A stretch of 64,000 bases of DNA, taken from assembly GCA_963920665.1 (NCBI GenBank), contig OY987264.1, forward strand, positions 46,186,326 through 46,250,325. Reading direction: 5' to 3'. The position numbers and the translations under genes are program-made. The stretch comes from Straminergon stramineum. Lineage: Eukaryota; Streptophyta; Bryopsida; Hypnales; Calliergonaceae. This document shows positions 23,852-34,734 of this stretch, piece after piece (position 1 is the stretch's first letter; each line of letters begins with the position of its first letter). The notes under the pieces are model-generated. The model saw nothing but the letters and a program-made list of their open reading frames with translations. It did no database searches and was not told the DNA's origin.

Positions 23852-26800
23852 TTAGGTCGCACTGGACTTTGTCGCAGAATCCTCATTGATAGAGGAATCT
23901 GATGTCTCTCTACCCTCAGATGCCGATCCGTCTATGAACTCTAGAACATTGAAAGCGTATGTATGTTTACGGGGTTTAGATTTAGAGCAACCAAACTCCG
24001 CAAATGCCGATGCCATTTGCTTGGCATACACTGGAAGATCAAATGACTTCTCTGGACTCAAGAGAAGTCTTCGCTTCTTCATCATTGCATCTGTTGACAT
24101 CAACCCCTTGGCACTGCAAACAAGAATGATTCATTGTTAGTTTCATTAAACATTAGAAGTCCCATACACACAAAGCTTTCACAAATCTTTAAACTTACTT
24201 ACTAGGTCTATCCCTCCGAATGAACTTCCGAGGTACCACATTCATGGCATCTGGATCTTGTGATTTTGGAACCTCAGTTGGCGGATCATTGACTTCAACT
24301 GCCACCACAGTAGGAGTTGGCTTTTGCATGGGCAAAAGAAGGGCTTCAAAAATTTCTTCATCCTCCTCCAAAGCTACGATGTGGCGCCCTGTCCCACGAC
24401 ATGCCGTAATAGAAGCACCTGTGATGAATATCAAACAATTTATTACTTGAATGATTTTATATGCATATTTGAATTTAAGCTCACAATTTTTGGATTCAAA
24501 ACTTACCTGTAGATGCTGTGCAATCCAAAACCAAATCCCCTTCTTCAGTTGTCCCTTCAATGATGAATTGGTAAAATCTTGCATCTTTCTCTCGAGCCCC
24601 TCACCACAGCAATGATGTTGCCTCATTCATCAGCATGGTCTCCTCTGTGGTGTAGTTGATCAAAATGTCGTCTCGTCTAATGTCCACTTTTGCCTTCAAC
24701 ATTGATGGTGAGTGCTTGAAAGAGAAATTCGATTTTCCTCTCTTCCCAAGGTCTTTCACCAGGAGGGGGATGCCAAACTTTAAAGTCTATAAGAATAGGA
24801 ACAAAATACACATTAGATATGAATGAACAAAAGTAGACAATGTCAAGTGCCCAATAAATTGTGAATAATTGTGAAAAATTTACCGTGGTGGTCTTGTCCA
24901 AAGCCGAGGTCAAGTGCACACGATTCATACCCATCCACTCCTTCTTCTTCACAAATGTGGGGTATGACTCACATAGTCCTACAATGACGCCTTTCGCATC
25001 GGCGCTCCATGAATGAAAGACAATGATGCAACCATGGTCTTGCAAATGCTTCTCTGCAAAAAAAAAATGCCATTGCTATGGCCTCATACTCTATGTCTGA
25101 GTTCCACGTAGGCACGTGAGTAGCCGGAAAAGACACCCCCGGTACAGGTAGATTTTCTTGACAGTCAAAGAGAATGAGGTCCACTGATGGATGACGGGTG
25201 ATATTATTGTCATACACACGAGCCTTCCCATCTGACATCTGCAAACAATTTTTCATTCAAATAATAAATACTTCTAAAAGGAAATATTCATGTAATTTCA
25301 TAGTATAATGAATTTGAGCACTATGAAATAAATTAGGGTACCTTCTTAAGGAAGTCCACAACCTTCGTATAACAATTTGGTCCTTCAATTTTCTCATTGT
25401 CCATGACGTCCACAATAGGGATGTTGAGGACCAACTCCTCCGAATTCACCTCCTCATCATCATTAAGGGCTATGATTTGTGTACCTTGAGTGACGATATC
25501 CTCTGTGAACTCTGCAAGAACAACCTTCCTCTTCAACCCACTCTAAGATCCAACTTGCAATTGAGAGCTTTGGTCCACTATAGAAGTCGCTGGAACTTGG
25601 TCTACGCCTTCTACCTTCTTCTTGCCCTTCCCTTTGCCCTTCCCCTCCTTCTCTGCCTCTTTCTCTTTCTCCGCCAATTTTGCCAAACGCTCTACTTCTT
25701 TCTTTTGCTTGTTTGCTCGAACTTCTTGTTCTTTGCCCTCTTTCTTTTTGTCAGCAACAATCCTCCTCGCAATGGCCCTCTTTTTCTGAGTGTCCGTGAG
25801 GTCAGCAAACTCTGGTACATCCAAATCAATAACCCCAAGTCCATCAAAGGACTTTCTAAACTCTACCTCCGACAGATGAGTAAATGTCTATGGACAATCC
25901 AAGTACCACCCTCCACCAGTTAAATGGGCCATGGTAAATGTTCGAAGCTGACTCGAAGTATACATACACTCTGACACACTCTGGTCCAACCAAGTGGACA
26001 AGAATGGAGGAAGATCCTCTCGAGCAATAGCATTTTTTGCTAGAAGCTCATGCTTGAAGTAACTGCCAATTACAAAAGAACAAGAAAGTCTAAAGTTAGA
26101 AAGTATAATATCAAGGCAACTACATTTCATAATATATCAAATGAAAATATACTGCTACACTAGTAAACATTCATGAAGGACCTCCTAACAATGAGAAACA
26201 TCATTGTATAGTAATTTCAACAAAATCATGAATGTAACATGTTAAACATTTTGAAATTGATGGCATAACCAATAGTTGGGGTAGTAAGAAGTAACTCCAA
26301 AACAACCATCGGATCCGAAGGTTCTTTTTGGAGAACCTAATGTTACCCCAACTTTCGGTTCAAGGTAGAAAATTCTAGAAGTGCTTTATGCTTTGATGAA
26401 TCATAAGAGTGATGATTTACAATTTTGTAGTGCTCATTTTACATCAAAATCAACTCTAGAAAGGAAGGAAATTAAAAGAAATCAAACACTCACCGAAAAA
26501 TAACCCTTTTTACTACCAGGTCTGATCCATCATAGCTCATGAAGGACTCAGATTTTTTGAAAGCATTGGCTCCTTTAAGAACTGGGCCAAAACCTTGCTT
26601 CCAAATCTTCCTCCTCCACCCTTCAATGTATTCTAGTAGAGTCTCCGGCTCAAGTGGGGCGGCCATGTTAATGTTGATGTTGTCTTTCTTTATCACATTG
26701 TCGAAGTATTCTAGAGCAGCTTCCTCAATCTATACAAAGACTTCATTAATTCATTCTACATTGTTGGAAAGCCAAGAAATTTCAAAACCAAATAATGTGG

Positions 26801-28459
26801 CAAATGAAAACAAGAAACGCATGTACTTTTCATAAGATTTATAAATTTAAAAAATACTCACCCCTGCCCACCAAACACATTTGTTGAGGAAGGGCAACAA
26901 CTTCTCTTCAGAAACAGGCTTGGGAGGGAACTGCCTAGCATCTCGGGAAGGCATGGAGGAGTTCCACCACTTCAAGAACTTCGTCTTCTGCAAGGCTGAT
27001 GTATTGCATGTGGCAATGAGTTGTAGTTTTTCAAGGGTCATCTCCGGCACCTCATTTGTAGTCCAATGCTTTTCAATCTGCGTAATGCAATGCAATGTTG
27101 TTTTCAGCTATTCTAAAATGCAAAGGCCAATTGAAACAAATATCTATAAATAATTAGAAAACATAATGTACCTCTTGAAGAAATGTTTGACCGTGTGTTG
27201 GATTTGCCATTGCGAGCAACTTCCCCATTTTTGCAATCAACTTCGTTGCCCTATCTTTTGCTCCAAGTCTCATGGCATCTGCAAGCCCTTGATCACTCTT
27301 CTCATCAAAAGGTGTCACCTCAGTGTAGAAACGTACTGCAACATCAGCTGCTTGCGCTATCTCTTGCTGCAAAAATCCAACAACATTTAAATTACTTATA
27401 TCGCCAATAGAGAGTGAAGTATAAACCAAAATCATTTAAAACAAAAACAATTAAGTAAGTATGTACAACAAAAATGCTCATCCGGAAAACAAAAGCCGTG
27501 AACACCTCAATCGGCATTGAATACCAATGCTTTCGTCTTGACTGGACAATACAACGTTTCCTCTCTGAGGGCCTCAACATGTCAATAAATTGCTCTAACG
27601 GAAGAAGCCCATACTTTTGCACGCAATAAAGAGTATGCACCAAGTTGGTCTTCACATGAGAGTCCTCTGTAGATCTGACATTTTTCAAAGAAGGTTAGTA
27701 ACAGAAATCCTAGATAACAAATTAATCTCAAAACTTAATGGAGAAGGAAATACAAAATGAAAAAATAATCAAAGCCTTCAAAGTGACTCACTTGTTGATG
27801 TCATGCATCATTTGCATAACCAACTCAATTTTCCCTTTTGTTTCCAAAATGATGCAGTCAACTACTATGTGCCACGTTGGATGTGACATGTATAGCCTTC
27901 CGATGTGATTCATCCACGCTTGAAGCCGGTGATTTCCGTCACACACAAAAAACTTCAAGTTCTTCATGAACTTCAATTCGGGCACCAAATCAACATAGGC
28001 ATTGAAACTATCATTTTTCTCCTTCCACAATGGATCCCACGAATTGATCTCCTCTTCAGTGAATGTAGAACTCTCACTAGACTCATTTGTTGTTGAAACA
28101 TAGAAGACCACTGCTCCTTCACGATATCCAATAGCAAACTCCCTCTCCAATTTGTCGACATCAGAAGAAAGGGTGGGTCTGACCATTGGCATTGCCACCA
28201 ATCTGTACAGTGGAATATTCAATCGCGAATACTTTTCGGGCTTCATCCTTAAACTTACAATGGTTGCTACAGAGTCCACCTTTTGCAATCGGCAAAGCTC
28301 ATCTTCCAATAACTCCTTCTCCTCCTCGCCATCATCAATGTCCTCTATCTCAAAGTTTTCTTCTTCTTCTCCGCCAATCTCAGGTTGCATCATGTCATCA
28401 ATACCCGGTGTTTGTAAAGGCACAATTTCTTATGTACAAGCAATAGTAGAGTCCTCCAT
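23852..28459 (-). pseudogene. Element A cargo: ParB-like domain plus DNA-methyltransferase-like domain, ten exons
   Basis: Predicted minus-strand exons are 28459-27792, 27674-27467, 27366-27172, 27077-26862, 26729-26494, 26062-25342, 25238-24884, 24786-24507, 24418-24199 and 24113-23852. Introns are GT-AG and phases agree throughout. The product would be about 1,115 residues. Exon 1 has an acidic stretch, then IPLYRLVAMPMVRPT and FVCDGNHRLQAWMNH, a ParB/sulfiredoxin-type signature. Exon 6 is Lys/Glu-rich. Exon 7 has VDLILFDCQENLP where motif IV (DPPY-like) of an amino-methyltransferase is expected. Exons 8-9 have EGDLVLDCTASTGASITACR and GRHIVALEED, which fit the SAM-binding motif I. The order IV then I is that of beta-class N4/N6 methyltransferases. 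Breaks: TAA 28432, TAG near 25891, TAG 25543, TGA 24601 and one extra base in a ten-T run (25059-25068). The motif IV change makes catalysis doubtful. It could be a non-enzymatic DNA-binding relative. Confidence 0.65.
26274..26353. repeat. 80-bp foldback element (GGATCC-core family), copy 1
   Basis: It starts AGTTGGGGTA and ends TACCCCAACT, with the centre ACCATCGGATCCGAAGGTT. The two arms pair imperfectly. It sits in an intron of the ParB/methyltransferase-like gene. Confidence 0.7.
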
Positions 28460-28647
28460 CTTCAAACAAACAGATTAACTTCAAATTCATTGAAACTTCA
28501 ATGCAGAGAGTGAACAAAATAGTAAATGCATATTCTTCAGTTAAAAGCATTCATTTCACAACAATCTAAAAGAACTCTACTAAAGATGATGGCACAGTCA
28601 TTGATGTGAGAGTTGAAACTCTCCTAAAATAGTGATTTGATTAAAAT

Positions 28648-31600
28648 TCAATCAATATCAAAACTTTCATCTGAGTCTGAGCTCAGATGAATGATAACCA
28701 CTTCGTGGTTTATCAATTGTGCACTACATGCACAATCACAATACTCCTCAACTTGAGGGCTCGAAACCAACACTGAAGAATGGCATTTAGAACTGTACTG
28801 TGTGGTAGATCTCTCTTGTGAAAATACAATTTTTTTTCTTTTCCATTGACCACTATGGTGACTAAGGTGTGGTTGTTCATAATTATCAGCAACACGGTCA
28901 AAAGCGTCCATAATGTCATTGAAGCTTACCAGCTCTTTCTCCTCCTCTGGTAAAACCTCCATGGTCAAATTGTCCTTCGTGGGCATGGGAGTCAATGGCA
29001 CCATTTCGTTTGCAAAATGTTGAACCTCTGCCATCACACTTGCCACCTCAAATGAAGAAGCTTGCCCAGTGTGTTGATTGGTCGTTACAATCTACACATG
29101 TCAGAACTAACATGTAAGCATTTCAAATGTCATGTGTAAATGAATTACAGTAAACACTAAACTTCAAATATATGTATCTCAATACAATAGGTGTCAATGA
29201 ATATAAATCAACTAATAATTCCATGAAAATATAATTTCTCTTCAAAACAAAATATTTAAACCACTAAACCATAACTTTCATTGGATACTAGAAGCAATGA
29301 AGTAGAATTGAAGTTATAGATTTTCCAAGTCAAGCTACTAGGGCAAAAAATCATAAAACACATAGATGGCATTCCAATGCATTTTTTACTCATGACCATG
29401 AAACATTAGTAATTGTTTGTCCCTACAATGCCACCAACATTTGTTCTTGTGGCATCAATACCGAAGTTATAGAATAAAATACATTGAGGGTACTCACCAA
29501 TTACACAACTTAGTTAGCATGCTAGATTTAGTATAGTTTGGTTAAGACTTACATGTCAATATCATTGAGAAAATATAGTGACATCATACTCTAGACAATT
29601 ATTCCAAAATGAAAAACAAACCCAATATTCAAATCATTTTCCAAAAACCAAATATGTGCTCATATAAGTTATTAAACACAATATTTTCTAGTCCTTCAAA
29701 AATTATTCAATAAAAATTAAAAGAAATTCAAGGTGGATCTTTATTCCCTTTCCTAGAAGACAAAAGAGCATTCTAAGTTCTTTCAATATCTTTGGCTAGC
29801 CCTAAAATTCAATGATCTTATATCTTCCATGTTTATTTCCACAAATATGACATTGGAAAATAAAACATTTCTAAACTATGTCACTTTAACAACAAGAACA
29901 AGTAGGGGTAAGGCAATTTCTAACTATTCTTCTTGCGTGTGTCCAAGATCAATGCAAGTGAATATAAATGTCTACATATTCAATGATTTTTCAGTGGCAA
30001 TTAGTGAACAACCAAGATCCTACCTAGCACATGTCCATTGAAGTACACAAAGACATTTCATAAATATAGAATTAGAATTAAACATCTAGAACTTGTTGTC
30101 AACACTTTAAGAAATGATATACCAGTTTGGGGGGTATTAGGAGATATCCTAAAAACCACTGTCGGATCTGACGGTGGTTTGGGGGGTACATCCCAGTACC
30201 CACTGAAACGATTTTCTTTTAGGGTTTTCAAGGTGAGCGACTTCTGACCACTTCATATTCAAGTAGTAGTATGCGAACAGTAGTTGACAAAGCAAGAATT
30301 TGAAATCTTCAACAAGATCTTCAAGTTCAAACTTCCTATCTCCGACAATGAGTGACTCTCTCCGATAGTCAATGAAGGCAAATTGGAACCTTAATAAGAC
30401 TATGAGCTTGGACAGGGGCTCCAGAGCAGACAAAGACTGTAAGGAGAAACGGCTTCGATCTCAGAGGAAGACAGTCATTGGTGAGATACATGTTAGGTCG
30501 AGGAACCCCAGTAACTATCGACAAGCACCCTCAGTCACCCTATGAGCTCGAATAGGGGCTCTAGGGCAGAACAGGGGCTCCTCAGCAATCAAAGACCGTA
30601 AGGAGCAAGGAGGGCTTCGAAGCACAAAAAACAGTAAGGGAGTTTAACCATCACGGCGAGGAACCCTGGTAATTGTCGACAAGGGACCTCGGTCACCCTG
30701 TGAGCTCGAACAGGGGATCCAGGGAAGATGAGGGGCTCCAGAGCAGAGAGAGACTGTGAGGAGCAACGAGGGCCTCGAAGCACAAGAACACAGTCAGCGA
30801 ATTTAACCATCACGGCGAGGAAGATAGCAATTATCGGCAAGGGATGTAGGCAACATCGAAGGTCGAGAATTCGGGAGCATTGCCAAGGTGTTTTCCTAAA
30901 CTCACTTGCTCCTAAATTTTGCAATGAAGATTCATTCGTAAATGACCAATTTTGGGGGTACTGTGAGCTCCCCCTCAAACCACTGTCAGATCCGATGGTG
31001 GTTTGGGGGGGAGCTCACAGTACCCCCAAAATTGGTCATTTACAAACAACAATTGATGATTCTCATTGTTTTTAAAATTTGAGTCACAAAATTTTTATCT
31101 CCAACAATCAGTGACTCTCTCCGATAGTCAATGAAGGCAAACTGGGACCTCAATAACACTATGAGCTCGGACAGGGGCTCCAGAGTACAGAAAGTGTGTA
31201 TGGAGCAACGAGGGTTTTGATCTCACAGGAAGGCAGTCCGCGGTGAGATGCCTGTGAGGACCTTGAACCCCAGGAACTGTCGACAAGGGCCTCAATCACC
31301 CCGTCAGCTCGAACACGGGCTCTAGGGCAGATCAGGGGCTCCAGAGCAGAGAGAGACCGTGAGGAGCAACGCAGGCCTCGAAGCAAAGGAAGCTAGTGAA
31401 CGAGTTTAACCATCACGGCGAGGAAGACTCTGCAACGAACCCTATATACTCTTCAGTATAGCTAAGACCATTCCAAAACAGAATGAATACAAATGAGATG
31501 GATTCTTAGTCATGCCTGCGTAGGAGAAATCTTGGGTTTAGGGTGAGAAGATTGAGATACATTGGACCAAGACAGAGAGGAGAGGTCAAGAACTGAACAC

Positions 31601-34028
31601 TACAGGTATCCTTGTTGTAAACTTCTAACGATGATGATGTCACTTGTTCATGTCTGTTGATTTCGTAGGAATCACCTACTCAAGGAGAACGTTACTGCTT
31701 CAAGTAGTGAAGGGAAAGATCTCCATTGCAGACAAAGACAATAGAGGAAGGTGACAAAATCAAACCTCTTGTTGGTGTTCTCCAAGAAGTTGCATTTCCT
31801 CGACTTCTGCAATGCGTGGCACCATCCCAATTTCACGAGCTTTACTTCTTGTCGTCCTCTTCATGGCACCTCGATCTTCTTCTTCCTGCAAGGAGGTGAG
31901 GTACGCTTTAGATGCAAAGAACTGGTAGAGAGTTCGAATTTCGGCTGGAGTTTGCAATCACTTTTGCGAGAAGATAAGGGTACTACAGTTGAATTTGAGC
32001 TTCCATTGCCTTGTTTACGGTGAACCACACAAGCTCTAGAACGTTGACTCGGCGTTACTGCTCCTCCGAGTTATATGGCAACTGGTGACTTAGTTCAGGT
32101 TCAGGCTCCTAAAGTTACTGCCACCATACCCGACTCATTCTAGGAATCCGGGCTTAATATAGCTCAGATGAGGACTAGATCCTGCGGTTACTGTAAGAAT
32201 TGAGTTCAGGTGCATTATTTCAAGGAATCTAATGCATTAGCTATTCTTAAGAGGATAAATTCTGGAATGTTGGATTTAAAATTCCATGACCTATGTTAAG
32301 CTACTTTGCAACTGTTATTGGTGGTACAAGGATCTATTTAAGGAGTGGCTTAGCTCCCATGTTTTTTTTGGACTAAATATACTTATAAGTATGAAACTCT
32401 GATCGGATTTTGAAAGCTGCTGATACTTGTCTTTCATTACTGGAGCCTCACCCGTCATATTAGCTCATCCTTGGAATCAATTGTCTACAGTTAATTTACA
32501 TATCTTCCCCCATTTTAGAATGAAATGGATGTCAATTTGAATTTGGATATTTTATCTATTGTTTATAAGAACTTAATGGAACAACTGATATTGAAGTTTT
32601 AGTTCTGTTCTTTACATTGCATATTGCTTTGCTATAGAATTCTACATTATTACTATGTAACTACATTAAGTGTGAACTTGGCTACTAAGAAAGAAAATGT
32701 TTAAGAATACAAATGTTCATTGAGGAGTAGACTATTCTTGAATTCACTATCAACTATAATGTATTCCACATGTATTGAAGAAAACTACAAGTTCTAAGAG
32801 ATTAACCAACTATAATCATTTCGGTACCCTCTATCAATAGAAAAGAACAATTAAACCCTTCCGAATTTTTTTGATAAGCTTATTTATACTCTTGGATAGC
32901 CTATGATACCCTCATTTCATTCCATTTCCTCTAGCAACATAAATTCTTGAATTTTTTATGCTTGTAGAATTTAGAATTTAGAGTAACAAAATTGGATTGG
33001 TCACAATGAATCTTTCATCAAGTAATTACATGTAAATTCTCAAATTAGGCTAAAGAAGTATTGATTCAATTGAGCTTGCTTTTTACTACTCCGTAGTCAC
33101 ATTTAGGATATCATGTGTTATATGTGCACTTGTTTTATTAAATTTTTTTGTCAAATATTTTCTCCTTTTGTACTTTTGCCTAACAAATACTTTAACTTGT
33201 GGCCCCAAACATACATTAAATGCACATCGATATTTTTGAAATTCATTTAAACGTTTTTAGAAGGAAACATACAATTTGAAACACTTCAAGACTTTATGTG
33301 GTTTTAGCAAAGAAGTGTTTTTGAAATAAGAAAGAAAATAGAGTTTGAATACTTTCCATTAGGATGAAATGGGATTAGTGTGTAGAAAGCTACAACTTGA
33401 TTAATTTCTGAAATGAGTGGATTGACTAAGTGGACAACTAAACCAAAAATGAACACAGATTTGAGTTTTCATTTTTGAATATAACATACTTCAGACGTAG
33501 ATGTCACTAAAGTCAGCAATCAAAGTGCTTAAAATTTTATGTCTTTATGTCTGTGGTGTACACTATGAACTTCATAGCAGGACGTGGACAAAGAATAATC
33601 TAACATCTCAAAATGCCATTTTTGCATGTGCCTCACAAAAACTTTCTAGCCTTTTGTTTGTATGTTCCTAGCATTGCAATGTCATTGAACATGTCCCTAA
33701 AGTACAAATGCAGTTCACACCTGAAAGTGCAAAATAAAAACAAAATCTCATATTGGACATCCTAAACCCTGAACAAAAAAAATTCATTGATTGCCAGCTA
33801 GTTCAAAGTAGATGTATGGGATCAAAAGATGCTTACGTTTGAGACTCCATCTCCTCCTGCAACATTTGGTGCAGTACTTGTATCTTGTGTCATCGCATTT
33901 GCTGAATCATTCTTTTGCACTCCAAGAGCTTCTTCTTTGCCCATAACTCCTCCAGAAGAAAGGACCTTCCGAAGGTTTCCGGGCGTCGCTTGATTAGTCT
34001 TCGACACAACTTTCTTTCCACGAGTCAT
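28648..34028 (-). CDS. Element A cargo: small two-exon gene of unknown function
   Basis: Exon 1 (34028-33838) begins MTRGKKVVSKTNQAT, a short basic start, and ends at an AAC|GTAAGC donor. The other exon (29093-28648) follows a TGTGTAG acceptor and reads IVTTNQHTGQASSFEVASVM. It has an acidic middle, a basic GQWKRKKIVF segment, a cysteine cluster YCDCAC and an acidic end HLSSDSDESFDID before the stop. Both junctions are phase 0, giving about 212 residues without internal stops. The 4.7-kb intron holds hairpins and duplicated blocks. I do not recognise the family. A transposon accessory DNA-binding protein is a guess from composition and neighbours. The exon pairing is a prediction. Confidence 0.4.
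30130..30202. repeat. Foldback element (GGATCC-core family), copy 2
   Basis: GGGGTATTAGGAGATATCC and GGTACATCCCAGTACCC form the outer arms around ACCACTGTCGGATCTGACGG. It precedes the first of two duplicated GC-rich blocks. Confidence 0.65.
30339..31430. repeat. Duplicated GC-rich block with internal 140-160-bp units, split by a hairpin
   Basis: A block starting near 30339 (AGTGACTCTCTCCGATAGTC) recurs from 31099. Within each copy the segment GAGCTCGAACAGGGGCTCC repeats (about 30403, 30540, 30701, 31168, 31307), and AACCATCACGGCGAGGAA recurs at about 30645, 30803 and 31407. The hairpin 30938-31043 lies between the two blocks. I see no coding frame common to the copies and no match to rRNA or tRNA that I can recognise. 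Confidence 0.65.
30938..31043. repeat. 106-bp near-perfect hairpin (GGATCC-core family), copy 3
   Basis: The left arm GTAAATGACCAATTTTGGGG pairs with the right arm ending AAATTGGTCATTTAC. The inner arms GAGCTCCCCC...CAAACCACTGTCAGA and TCCGATGGTGGTTTG...GGAGCTC also pair. Only a few mismatches break the pairing over about 50 bp per arm, so it is the best preserved member. Confidence 0.85.
31440..33820. other. Intronic or spacer DNA of element A, no gene seen
   Basis: AT-rich DNA after about 32200. A short frame near 31751-32023 is not supported by motifs. The region lies inside the predicted long intron of the two-exon minus-strand gene. Confidence 0.45.
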
Positions 34029-34734
34029 CCTAGATCTTCTAAGTACCTTACTAGATGAGAAATATAGAGAGATCTACCTCTTACGCTTCTTTGTCTCACC
34101 CGGAACAATTGAAAAACTATGACTGTCTAAGAGCATGAAGTGAGAGAAAAGCACAACTAAACTATCACTATAGAACGAATGTACTCTCCATCTTGCACAG
34201 CATGAAACACATAGCGGTCTGGAGAAGTGAAGAGTACTTATATGCACTAAAGAAGCCATCAACAAGTAGCTTAGACGTCTACATCCTACAATGGATTGAT
34301 AATAGACGCCCCCATTTTCAAATTGTTAGCCCTAATGACTGACAAGTTGTTCAATGCGTGGCCAATTTTAAAGATTCTACACCAATGTAGTTGTATTTAA
34401 TTCTTTGACAATGACGGCTCTGTCCCTCTTGGTATCCAATTAATGAAGATGTGATAACTTGTATGAAATAGTACATATGTTTGTCATGTGCATGAACTTG
34501 AAATTTCCCTGACGCACCCGCCTCCACACACTTAATGTTTTCGTAAATAGTAGTGATAAAAGTTTTCTCTCAAGGCGGCTTGGCCACTATTCTTTTAATG
34601 GAGAATAATTGTGGAACTACCTATTCCTTTATTGCTAATTGCTTCCTAGACGGCGGAGGGACTATGGTGCGTGAAGTACTTAATGAAGATAATTCTTTCA
34701 TTTCCATCATTGTCTAAGCACTTTTCTTCTTACT

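Noticed and set aside
31751..32023. 90-codon plus-strand frame inside element A
   Set aside because: No motif, overlapped by an antisense frame, and located within a predicted intron.
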